Assembly: GCA_002419285.1 (NCBI GenBank)
Contig: DIFU01000074.1
Location: 1 to 11,397 of the forward strand
DNA length: 11,397 bases
Source of the DNA: Prolixibacteraceae bacterium UBA5740
GTDB taxonomy: Bacteria; Bacteroidota; Bacteroidia; Bacteroidales; Prolixibacteraceae
Reading direction: 5' to 3'
In this document: in pieces, positions 1-8,413 of the stretch
Numbering within the stretch: the stretch's first letter is position 1
Layout of the letters: the number at the start of each line of letters is the position of its first letter
Translations under genes and position numbers: made by a program
The notes under the pieces: model-generated
Seen by the model: only the letters and a program-made list of their open reading frames with translations
What the model was told of the DNA's origin: nothing
The model's database searches: none

Positions 1-1322
1 TTTTTTGACCGTCCCCGAATAAAAATAAAGTTGTTGGCATCTATAATGCCAAGGTCACCAGTGCGAAGCCACCCATCATCAGTGAATGCCTCACGGGTGG
101 CCTGTTCATTTTTGTAATAGCCCAGCATTACATTTTCTCCTCTTACCTGAATCTCACCTACCACATTCAAAGGATCCTCAGAATCGATTCGTACCTCCAT
201 CCGGTCGACCAGACGGCCAGCCGATGAAGCTTCAGTTTTATTCCAGGCTTCATAACTGATCAAAGGTCCGCATTCTGTCATACCATAGCCAATGGTAAAT
301 GGGAACCGGATCTTGCGGAAAAACTTTTCAACATCAGCGCTGAGCGGTGCACCACCGATTACAATTTCAAAAAACCTTCCGCCAAAAGTTTCTACCATTT
401 TTGCCCTGATCTTTTTCTGAATCACTCCAGAAATACCAGGAATTGCAAGCAATACCTTCATTACCGGTTTCTCGATGGTGGGCAATATTCTCTTTTTGTA
501 AATTTTTTCAATAATCAACGGCACTGAGAGAATCAGGTTAGGCTGTATTTTGCCGAATGCTACCGTAATAACCTGTGGTGTAGGCATCTTTGACATAAAG
601 GTGATATGGCAACCTAATGTAACGGGAAAAAGAAATTCAAACAATAAGCCATACACATGGGCCATCGGAAGGAAAGAAACAATCTTGTGACCCGCTTTCA
701 AAGGCATATGTTCGCGAGCATAAACAATATTGGAAACAAGGCTCCGAACGGGAATCATCACCCCCTTCGTAAAGCCAGATGTACCTGATGTATACGAAAT
801 TACGCAACAGTCATCGCTTTTCCAATCATAAAAACCAAGTGTTTCAGACGAAAGACTGTTCTTTTTGTAATACTCAAAAGAATCGGCAAGCTTAAATTCT
901 GCACTTTCATCTGTCGACCAATGAATGGTGAAATCTTCAAGAATCACTATCGTTTGAAGATTTTCAGAATGAGAGGGATCCAACTTATCGAGAAGCGAGC
1001 GGGAAACAAAAGCGATCTTTGACTCTGAATGGTTAAGAATATGGTTGGTATCTTTATGGTTGAAATCAGGAAGTATTGGAACAATCACAGCGCCAGAGGT
1101 AATTGAGGAAAGAAATATGGTACCCCACCTGGCAGAGTTCCTGCCCAGAACAGCAATCTTATCGCCGGGCCGTATCCCTGACACCTGGTAAAAAAGATGC
1201 AATGACTTGATAACGGTTGCTGAATCCCGGAAAGTAAAATCTCCTCCGTCATAATCCGAAAATGCCAGATTACTCCAATTCTGCCGGAAGGCATCAGCGT
1301 AAAGTTTTGAAAGCGTTGACAT
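1..1322 (-). CDS. AMP-forming acyl-CoA synthetase (long-chain fatty acid-CoA ligase-like), C-terminus outside window
   Basis: Member of the ANL adenylating superfamily, which activates a carboxylic acid with ATP to an acyl-adenylate and then transfers it to coenzyme A. The frame is open from an ATG at 1322 to the window edge, giving 440 residues. The phosphate-binding loop YTSGTSGFTKG lies at residues 177-187, the adenine-binding motif YGMTECGPLIS at 346-356, and the GWLRTGDLG motif, whose Asp binds ribose, near 417-425. The visible part ends in GRSK, the hinge before the small C-terminal domain. Family members are about 540-600 residues, so the lid domain with the catalytic lysine is missing only because of the window boundary. 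No signal peptide is visible, so it is probably cytoplasmic or peripheral at the membrane. Substrate chain length cannot be read from sequence; a long-chain fatty acid is the usual assignment. No Shine-Dalgarno precedes the start. A terminator at 1606-1640 separates it from the mutase operon upstream. Confidence 0.9.
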   Translation of the reverse strand, partial: MSTLSKLYADAFRQNWSNLAFSDYDGGDFTFRDSATVIKSLHLFYQVSGIRPGDKIAVLGRNSARWGTIFLSSITSGAVIVPILPDFNHKDTNHILNHSESKIAFVSRSLLDKLDPSHSENLQTIVILEDFTIHWSTDESAEFKLADSFEYYKKNSLSSETLGFYDWKSDDCCVISYTSGTSGFTKGVMIPVRSLVSNIVYAREHMPLKAGHKIVSFLPMAHVYGLLFEFLFPVTLGCHITFMSKMPTPQVITVAFGKIQPNLILSVPLIIEKIYKKRILPTIEKPVMKVLLAIPGISGVIQKKIRAKMVETFGGRFFEIVIGGAPLSADVEKFFRKIRFPFTIGYGMTECGPLISYEAWNKTEASSAGRLVDRMEVRIDSEDPLNVVGEIQVRGENVMLGYYKNEQATREAFTDDGWLRTGDLGIIDANNFIFIRGRSK

Positions 1323-1718
1323 AGTTTTTTGATTTGCTTAATTCAACAAAACAGATCTATCCGGACTCTGCGAGATAGGTATTATACTGAAAAGCAGGCA
1401 GGTTCGGAAGGTTTACCCTTGCAAGATAATGCCAGAATTTGAATTTTCAATACAGAAGTACAGGAATTGGAAAAAAGATTTTCGCTGACCCACAAATTTC
1501 AGGTTAAAGGCATATGGCCATATTACCCTACTCCATTCGACTGTTAAACTGAAACTTACAAATTAACCCATGGTCATCCCAGGTAGGTCATGTTCAACAA
1601 AAGACTGAAAAAAACATCCGGCCTTGATAGCACCGGATGTAAGAAGAATGAGTATTTCATATGAAGGCTCCCTGCATATTACCCTTGATAAAAGGATGTT
1701 GCCGGGAAACCAAATTTA
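1323..1718. other. Intergenic region between the acyl-CoA synthetase start and the mutB stop
   Basis: About 400 bases with no convincing gene on either strand. It should contain the minus-strand promoter of the acyl-CoA synthetase; the nearest candidate is an imperfect -7 box (TAGATCTG on the minus strand, 1359-1352) about 30 nt before the start, with no clear -33 partner. The right part holds the intrinsic terminator of the mutase operon and a degenerate copy of its left arm. No tRNA-like or riboswitch-like fold was recognised by eye. Confidence 0.6.
1606..1640 (-). terminator. Rho-independent terminator of the mutA-mutB operon
   Basis: On the minus strand a perfect 8-bp stem, ACATCCGG (1640-1633) pairing with CCGGATGT (1621-1614), encloses an 11-nt loop and is followed directly by seven T residues (1614-1608, the first being the last base of the stem). 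It lies about 80 nt past the mutB stop codon in the same orientation. This is the classical stem plus U-tract arrangement and would end the mutase transcript before the acyl-CoA synthetase promoter. Confidence 0.85.
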
Positions 1719-3854
<2,136 letters not shown>

Positions 3855-3992
3855 ACTTAAACTATTTTGGATAAATCGAAATTGCTTGCCGACATTTGCC
3901 ATCTGTTCTGTCTTTTAGTATCATTGCAAAACATTACAGGAAATACTTGAAAAAGAACAGTTGTTTTATGCCGGGTTATTGTCGCCCTTCCT

Positions 3993-5864
3993 TTATCTGA
4001 TGATTTGACTTTGATATTGAGCAAGTTCCTCTAACAGGTTCGACCTAACATGAATGAAATTCTTCACTCCTGCGGCTTCCAGTTCTGAGCGGCATGCAGG
4101 ATTCCCGGCCACTACAAGAATTTCTTCCTTAATCAAGGCTGCAAGGTCGGGAGCCAGAGTGACATACTCGTCATCGGAACTGCATAGTACAACAATAGAA
4201 GCTTTTGCAGCCCTGGCAGCGGCCAGACCTGCCTCCACTGTCTCAAAGCCATTGTTATCAGCGACTTCAAAGCCAGCAACTGAAAAAAAGTTACAGGCAA
4301 ACTGGGCTCGTGCCTTGCGCATGGCCAGGTTGCCGATAGTCAGCATAAATGCAAGCGGGCGACCATTGGTTTTTGCGAACTGATCAGTTTTGTATCGCAG
4401 GGCTTCAAATGCGGACGCTCCCCTGTATGGTTTCAGAGTCTCCACCACAGCTTCTGCTTCAGTCTTGTCACATGCAGCGAATACAGTATCAGCCAGATCT
4501 TTGTTTATAATCTCATTGAAATTCGGGAATTGATTAATGCCTAAAAGGTTTTCCTTTCTCATGGCAATGTTCATATCCCGGCGATGAGCCATTTCCTTCA
4601 CTTCTTTCTGGATGAAACCTGCTTTCAATGCCTCAAGGAATCCCCCTTGATCATGAACTGCGAGGAAAAGTTTCCAGGCTTCAGCGGCAACTGAGGCTGT
4701 CAGGTTTTCGATATAATAGGCTCCACCGGCTGGATCGGCAATTTTGTCAATGTAAGACTCCTCCTTCAAAAGAATCTGTTGGTTACGGGCAATCCGTTCT
4801 GCCATGGCTGTCGGTTCCTCATACATGGTATCGAAGGGCAGCACTGCAATGGAATGAGCTCCCCCGAGTGCAGCCGACATGGCTTCAGTTTGTGTACGTA
4901 AAAGGTTGGTATATGAATCGTAGACTGTTTTATTGAACCGGCTGGTTTCGGAGTGAACAATCATTTTGGCGCTATCATCATTTTCAGGTCCGAATGCCTT
5001 CACGATTTGAGCCCAGAGTAAACGTCCAGCCCTAAGTTTGGCTATCTCCATGAAATAGTTGTTACCGATTGTCAGCTCGAACTTCATTTTTGAAGCAACC
5101 TGGTCAACCGTCATACCCAACTCAGTGAGACGGATCAGATATTCGGCACCAGCTGACAGTGTATAAGCAAGCTCCTGTACCAGTGAGGCACCACTATTAC
5201 CAAAGATTTTGCCGTTCACCACCAGGGTACGTATACCAGGTACATCGCAGGTGACTTCCATCTGGGCCTTCAGCTGTTCAAAAGCCTTATCTTCACAGCA
5301 TACACCAAATTTTCCCCTGACAGCAAGATTACCAAGAGGGTCGTTGTTCAATGAAGCATTTACCTGTGTTGCATCCCAGGGTCCTTCCTGGACCAGGGTG
5401 GTAAAAGCCTGGGTAAAGTCACATTTTCCGCAAGTACAAATCAGGTTAACTTCTGCGGCTTCAAGGCAAATATCCTGAAGAAGGATTCTCAGGTCTGCCA
5501 AATTCAAGGGAGAACACTCTTTGAACTTAAAACCCAGTGAATTCACACCTTTTCCAAGTACTTCAAGTGCCTTCTTGTTTGCCTCCGTGAGGTCGGTCAC
5601 CACAATATCCTGTCTGATCAACCAGCTATTGGTAGCTGTATTGCCCCTGACAAAAGGAAAAACTCCCGGGACATTCATGAGGTAATCAAGTCCTTGAATA
5701 TGTTCGGCACGGTAATAAGGTCGAACTGAAATGCCTTCGTTGGTTTTCCAAACCAAGGCTTTCTCATAGTCTTTTCCCTTCAGGTCGGCGATGATTTTTT
5801 CTTCCCATTGCTGGGTCGACACCTCCGGAAATTCAGAGAAAAGTTTTTTGGTAGTTTCTGCCAT
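3993..5864 (-). CDS. mutA: Methylmalonyl-CoA mutase small (non-catalytic) subunit
   Basis: A 623-residue partner that forms the heterodimeric mutase with MutB. It has the same two-domain plan: a barrel with the conserved NNYFMEIAKLRAGRLLWAQIVKAFGP segment near residues 268-293, and a flavodoxin-like C-terminal domain from about residue 500. The GxDGHDRG cobalamin signature of that domain is absent; the corresponding place (about 510-519) reads IGNLAMRKAR, and the Tyr-His pair of the barrel is also missing. This is the expected pattern of the structural subunit that binds neither cofactor nor substrate productively. A CxCxxC cluster sits at residues 143-148 and a Cys-Cys pair at 189-190; I cannot tell whether these are family-typical. 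It is the first gene of the mutAB operon, with a TAATTTTG box about 27 nt before the start. Length and similarity make the assignment secure. Confidence 0.95.
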   Translation of the reverse strand: MAETTKKLFSEFPEVSTQQWEEKIIADLKGKDYEKALVWKTNEGISVRPYYRAEHIQGLDYLMNVPGVFPFVRGNTATNSWLIRQDIVVTDLTEANKKALEVLGKGVNSLGFKFKECSPLNLADLRILLQDICLEAAEVNLICTCGKCDFTQAFTTLVQEGPWDATQVNASLNNDPLGNLAVRGKFGVCCEDKAFEQLKAQMEVTCDVPGIRTLVVNGKIFGNSGASLVQELAYTLSAGAEYLIRLTELGMTVDQVASKMKFELTIGNNYFMEIAKLRAGRLLWAQIVKAFGPENDDSAKMIVHSETSRFNKTVYDSYTNLLRTQTEAMSAALGGAHSIAVLPFDTMYEEPTAMAERIARNQQILLKEESYIDKIADPAGGAYYIENLTASVAAEAWKLFLAVHDQGGFLEALKAGFIQKEVKEMAHRRDMNIAMRKENLLGINQFPNFNEIINKDLADTVFAACDKTEAEAVVETLKPYRGASAFEALRYKTDQFAKTNGRPLAFMLTIGNLAMRKARAQFACNFFSVAGFEVADNNGFETVEAGLAAARAAKASIVVLCSSDDEYVTLAPDLAALIKEEILVVAGNPACRSELEAAGVKNFIHVRSNLLEELAQYQSQIIR

Positions 5865-5890
5865 AATTTTTTGTTTTTGAAAATCGACGG

Positions 5891-5898
5891 CAAAATTA
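5891..5898 (-). promoter_or_regulatory. Candidate -7 box of the mutA-mutB operon
   Basis: TAATTTTG on the minus strand matches the Bacteroidota -7 consensus TAnnTTTG and lies 27 nt before the mutA ATG, which would give a short leader of about 20 nt. No matching -33 TTG is found at the usual 19-21 bp spacing, so this is a moderate call. Confidence 0.4.
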
Positions 5899-6013
5899 AC
5901 CCAATAAACCCTCTCTTTTACTAATTATTAGCAGGTTTTAACCCAATGGTAATATAATTCGGTGTGTGAAGATATAATGTTTAGAATGATTCCAAATAGC
6001 TGTGGTACAGCCT

Positions 6014-6598
6014 CTAAATAAACTTCTCCAAGTCGATTTGGCCGGGATCGATCAACCGGTTAATGATCGCATAAACGGTAAGGCCCGAAATAGACTTTAT
6101 CCCCAGTTTTCCGGTTATGTTCTTTCGATGGGTAATGACCGTATGTATGCTGATAAAGAGCGAATCGGCTATCTCCTTGTTTGAATATCCCATGGCAACC
6201 AATCGCAGAATTTCCTTTTCCCTTTGGGTCAGGTCATTCTCCCCGGCAGTAGATTCCGGTTCATTTTTGATGAAATCATCCACGATGCCCTTTAGCAACG
6301 AAATATCACTGTATAGATTTACACATCTGAGCGAATCGAGGTCACCGGTCACAGGCTGGTTATTGGCAGTTATCAATACCGCTTCGACCTTGCTATCTTC
6401 TGCCAATATAAGAACTTCTTCTGCCAAAGAGGTTTCGACAAATACAAGCAAATTACATTTCATGCATAAATCACGGTCAGGAAACTGGTTCATATCAGAT
6501 ATCTGTACAATCTCCTTCTTCCATAAAGTACTGATCATGGACGCAAGACCTTTGCGAACAATCTCCGATTGATGCAGAACAATGATCCTACTGGTCAT
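6014..6598 (-). CDS. LuxR/NarL-type transcriptional regulator with degenerate receiver domain
   Basis: A 194-residue DNA-binding regulator. Residues about 123-183 form a LuxR-type helix-turn-helix: LTQREKEIL opens the domain, SNKEIADSLFIS is the scaffold helix, and IHTVITHRKNITGKLGIK is the recognition helix and following turn. Residues 1-110 have the layout of a response-regulator receiver (IIVLHQSEIVRKGL, then LLVFVE, then VEAVLITAN). However, the acidic pair after strand 1 is His-Gln, the phospho-acceptor position after strand 3 is Val/Glu, and no clear conserved Lys is seen. Phosphorylation is therefore unlikely. A Cys-x-x-Cys lies at 45-48 with another Cys at 92. Its start codon overlaps the end of the hemerythrin gene by 11 nt, which suggests translational coupling and a shared role. 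No histidine kinase gene is nearby. Target genes are unknown; autoregulation or control of nitrosative or oxygen stress genes is inference. Confidence 0.88.
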   Translation of the reverse strand: MTSRIIVLHQSEIVRKGLASMISTLWKKEIVQISDMNQFPDRDLCMKCNLLVFVETSLAEEVLILAEDSKVEAVLITANNQPVTGDLDSLRCVNLYSDISLLKGIVDDFIKNEPESTAGENDLTQREKEILRLVAMGYSNKEIADSLFISIHTVITHRKNITGKLGIKSISGLTVYAIINRLIDPGQIDLEKFI

Positions 6599-7310
6599 TT
6601 TTCAGGATATTTTCAATTCGAGTGATCATTGGAACCAAGATCTTATCTTCAATCCTGGAATGGTCGATCAGATCCCTTTCAAAACGAAACAGCGTTATCA
6701 GGAAATCGTTGCACAAATTGTCGTTATAATCGGCTTTCAGGAATTTTATCACCAGATTCTTTAGGTCAGTCATTTTTTCGTCAACATCAGAATGTTCCTT
6801 TTCATATGTTTCAATTGACTTTCCCCAATCCTCTTCAGAAAGCGGAACTCCATCCTCGTATGCGGCAGTGATTCGCAATACATAGGGAAAGACTGAATCT
6901 TCCTCATCCTTAATGTGATATAATAGTTCTGATTTATACTTCCGAAAGAATAGGATGATGAGTCTCAGGTCTTCTGTATTTGTCTGACTGGACTCGACCA
7001 GATTTTCGAGCTGCTTTTCCATTTTAGGTACAACCCAGCTCAGGTAATATTGATGGGTATGTCGAAGGTAATCGACAATCAGGCGGGGAGAAAACTTAAG
7101 GAATTCAGATTTCGGAAAATAATCGGGATGATGAAATGCATTGATGATCACCAGAAAGAAAGGAACATGGATGTCTCTTTCAGCACAAATCTCCCCGATG
7201 GTGGCATCCCCGAAGCCCAACCTGATCCCAAAACGATTGATCACCGGCAAAAGGTGATAGTTATCCGTCACGACCCTTGAAAGTTTATCTTCTGATGTGA
7301 ACAATTTCAT
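6588..7310 (-). CDS. Hemerythrin domain protein, RIC/YtfE/ScdA-like
   Basis: A 240-residue protein with the plan of the RIC (repair of iron centres) family: a short N-terminal ScdA_N-like region (about 15-60) and a four-helix hemerythrin domain (about 75-235) that should bind a diiron site. Likely iron ligands are His84/His86, the HxxxE at 132-136, His173 (KEHSDVDEKM) and the HxxxE at 217-221. This order and spacing resemble E. coli YtfE. The N-terminal region fits the ScdA_N pattern (NRFGIRLGFGDATIGEIC) but has GFGD where the canonical proteins have Cys-Cys-Gly-Gly, so the di-cysteine is lost. No signal peptide is present, so the protein is cytoplasmic. It is first in a two-gene operon with the LuxR-type regulator, behind a good promoter. 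Family knowledge links such proteins to repair of iron-sulfur clusters after nitric oxide or peroxide stress. A sensor role feeding the neighbouring regulator is an alternative I consider plausible. Confidence 0.87.
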   Translation of the reverse strand: MKLFTSEDKLSRVVTDNYHLLPVINRFGIRLGFGDATIGEICAERDIHVPFFLVIINAFHHPDYFPKSEFLKFSPRLIVDYLRHTHQYYLSWVVPKMEKQLENLVESSQTNTEDLRLIILFFRKYKSELLYHIKDEEDSVFPYVLRITAAYEDGVPLSEEDWGKSIETYEKEHSDVDEKMTDLKNLVIKFLKADYNDNLCNDFLITLFRFERDLIDHSRIEDKILVPMITRIENILKNDQ

Positions 7311-7332
7311 AAACCATTGATTTTGAATACGC

Positions 7333-7363
7333 CAAATGTAGAAATATTTTACAGGCCAGGCAA
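7333..7363 (-). promoter_or_regulatory. Bacteroidota-type promoter of the hemerythrin-LuxR operon
   Basis: On the minus strand TTG (7363-7361), a 20-bp spacer, then TACATTTG (7340-7333) match the -33 TTG and -7 TAnnTTTG consensus of Bacteroidota housekeeping promoters. The -7 box ends 22 nt before the hemerythrin ATG, so the leader would be short. Confidence 0.6.
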
Positions 7364-7395
7364 CCAGTATTGTATACGTTAAAGTATGTTAAGCT

Positions 7396-7422
7396 TGCTC
7401 TTCTAACTATAACAAAAGAGCA
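7396..7422 (+). other. Inverted repeat in the divergent intergenic region
   Basis: TGCTCTT (7396-7402) and AAGAGCA (7416-7422) form a 7-bp perfect inverted repeat with a 13-nt spacer, about 45 nt before the start of the 63-residue plus-strand gene and upstream of the hemerythrin promoter. It could be an operator for a dimeric regulator or a leader hairpin. It has no T tract, so it is not a terminator. An arm pair of this size can also occur by chance in a window of this length. Confidence 0.25.
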
Positions 7423-7466
7423 TGAAAAGGAGTTTATATAAATAGAGATTCAAAAAATTTTGAGCC

Positions 7467-7658
7467 ATGATAGAATACGCAAAAACCATTCTCCCCCGGT
7501 TCAGTTACAGTGAAAGTCTCTTTAAAAAAGAACTGATGAAATGCTTGAGATGGGCAAAACCACATGAGATCAATGAATTGAAAACCTGGTGTATCCTTGC
7601 ATTTTATCATCAGTACCCCCAGGTGTTGGATGATGTGTTTACTCACGTCGCAGCCTGA
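7467..7658 (+). CDS. Small conserved-looking protein of unknown function (63 residues)
   Basis: A compact, charged and aromatic-rich protein beginning MIEYAKTILPRFSYSESLFK and containing W29, W41, the ELKTW turn and a HQYPQVLDDVF tail. The sequence looks like a folded helical domain rather than random translation: hydrophobic residues are spaced amphipathically and codon use resembles neighbouring genes. I have a faint memory of similar roughly 60-residue hypothetical proteins in Bacteroidota that start with (M)xEYAKTxL, but I cannot name a family. There are two cysteines (26 and 42) and three histidines (33, 48 and 60), and no signal peptide or membrane segment. It is transcribed away from the hemerythrin operon and convergent with the prolyl isomerase gene, ending 38 nt from that gene's stop. 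An antisense frame covering the same stretch looks worse. No function is proposed. Confidence 0.65.
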   Translation: MIEYAKTILPRFSYSESLFKKELMKCLRWAKPHEINELKTWCILAFYHQYPQVLDDVFTHVAA

Positions 7659-7696
7659 AAATCCACATAATTCCACGACAATCTGGGACACCGGAA

Positions 7697-8272
7697 CTAT
7701 CGTTCCTGAAAAACATCTGTTATAAACACCGGTTGAATCAGATATTGACCCGAATCGGGCAGGGCATAAATCCCCCGTAGAACCTTCATTCCCCTGACAA
7801 CTTTACCAAAGGCGGCAAATCCCAGCCCATCAGGATTTCTTCTACCCCCATGGTCCAACTCCGGTTGGTTGCCTATACAAATGAAGAACTCAGATGATGC
7901 GGTACCTGGCTCATTTCTGGCCATGCTAATCACCCCATTCCGATGCCTGATCCCTGTTTCGATGGTTGGTTCATGTGGAATGGAATGGACATTGCCCACA
8001 AGGTCATCATGATATAAGCCACCCTGGACAACATTTATCCTGACTGGGCTATCTGGCTGATTTTCATCATCTACCACCCTGTAAATCTTGCTGTTGTTAT
8101 AAGTGCCCGACTCAACCAACCCTAAGAAATGTTTGCCGGTTACCGGGGCACGAACAGTGTCGACCTCAACCACAAAAGATCCTATTTCAGTGAGAAATTT
8201 CACCCTGGGCAATTTCTGGGCAAAAGAGGTCAACGAAATGAATAACAAAATCAACCAGCAATACAGTTTCAT
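7697..8272 (-). CDS. Exported cyclophilin-type peptidyl-prolyl cis-trans isomerase
   Basis: A 191-residue enzyme of the cyclophilin fold that speeds cis-trans isomerisation of proline peptide bonds. Residues 1-19 (MKLYCWLILLFISLTSFAQ) form a signal peptide with probable cleavage before Gln19, so the enzyme should act in the periplasm and help fold exported proteins. Family motifs in order are the strand GSFVVEVD, the IYRVV segment with the catalytic Arg (65), VVQGG with the active-site Gln (83), GVISMAR, ASSEFFICIG (126-134) with the hydrophobic pocket Phe, and GFAAFGKVVRGM (151-162). The Trp of human cyclophilin A that contacts cyclosporin is not present, as in many bacterial forms. An insertion of acidic and polar residues separates the Arg and Gln motifs. 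The gene is divergent from the serine peptidase at 8414, with 141 bp between the two starts, so both exported proteins may share a control region. Isomerase assignment is secure; the client proteins are unknown. Confidence 0.93.
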   Translation of the reverse strand: MKLYCWLILLFISLTSFAQKLPRVKFLTEIGSFVVEVDTVRAPVTGKHFLGLVESGTYNNSKIYRVVDDENQPDSPVRINVVQGGLYHDDLVGNVHSIPHEPTIETGIRHRNGVISMARNEPGTASSEFFICIGNQPELDHGGRRNPDGLGFAAFGKVVRGMKVLRGIYALPDSGQYLIQPVFITDVFQER

Positions 8273-8413
8273 CCCTTAATAAATTATCAGGCAATATAAG
8301 CCAATCCCTACAAATCTTAAAAAAACAGATGAAAAACTTCCTGAGGTTAAGGGGAAAGTATCTATTTTCGAAAAATTATTTTAATCAACTACTTGTAATT
8401 TCAAATATCATCA

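Noticed and set aside
1512..1523. Perfect 12-bp palindrome ATATGGCCATAT in the intergenic region
   Set aside because: A 12-bp palindrome is expected a few times by chance in a window of this size, and it lies about 190 bp from the nearest start with no second site.
4054..4383. 109-residue plus-strand frame inside mutA
   Set aside because: Ser/Ala-rich antisense shadow of the C-terminal domain of MutA.
6117..6572. 151-residue plus-strand frame opposite the LuxR regulator
   Set aside because: The opposite strand carries a clear LuxR helix-turn-helix; this frame is Ser-rich and has no recognisable domain.
7434..7691. 85-residue minus-strand frame opposite the 63-residue gene
   Set aside because: It has no family resemblance and a Cys/Phe-rich composition typical of antisense translation; the plus-strand frame looks far more protein-like.
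8363..8370. TATTTTCG as a -7 box for the serine peptidase
   Set aside because: Differs from TAnnTTTG at one key position, has no -33 partner at the right distance and is 43 nt from the start.
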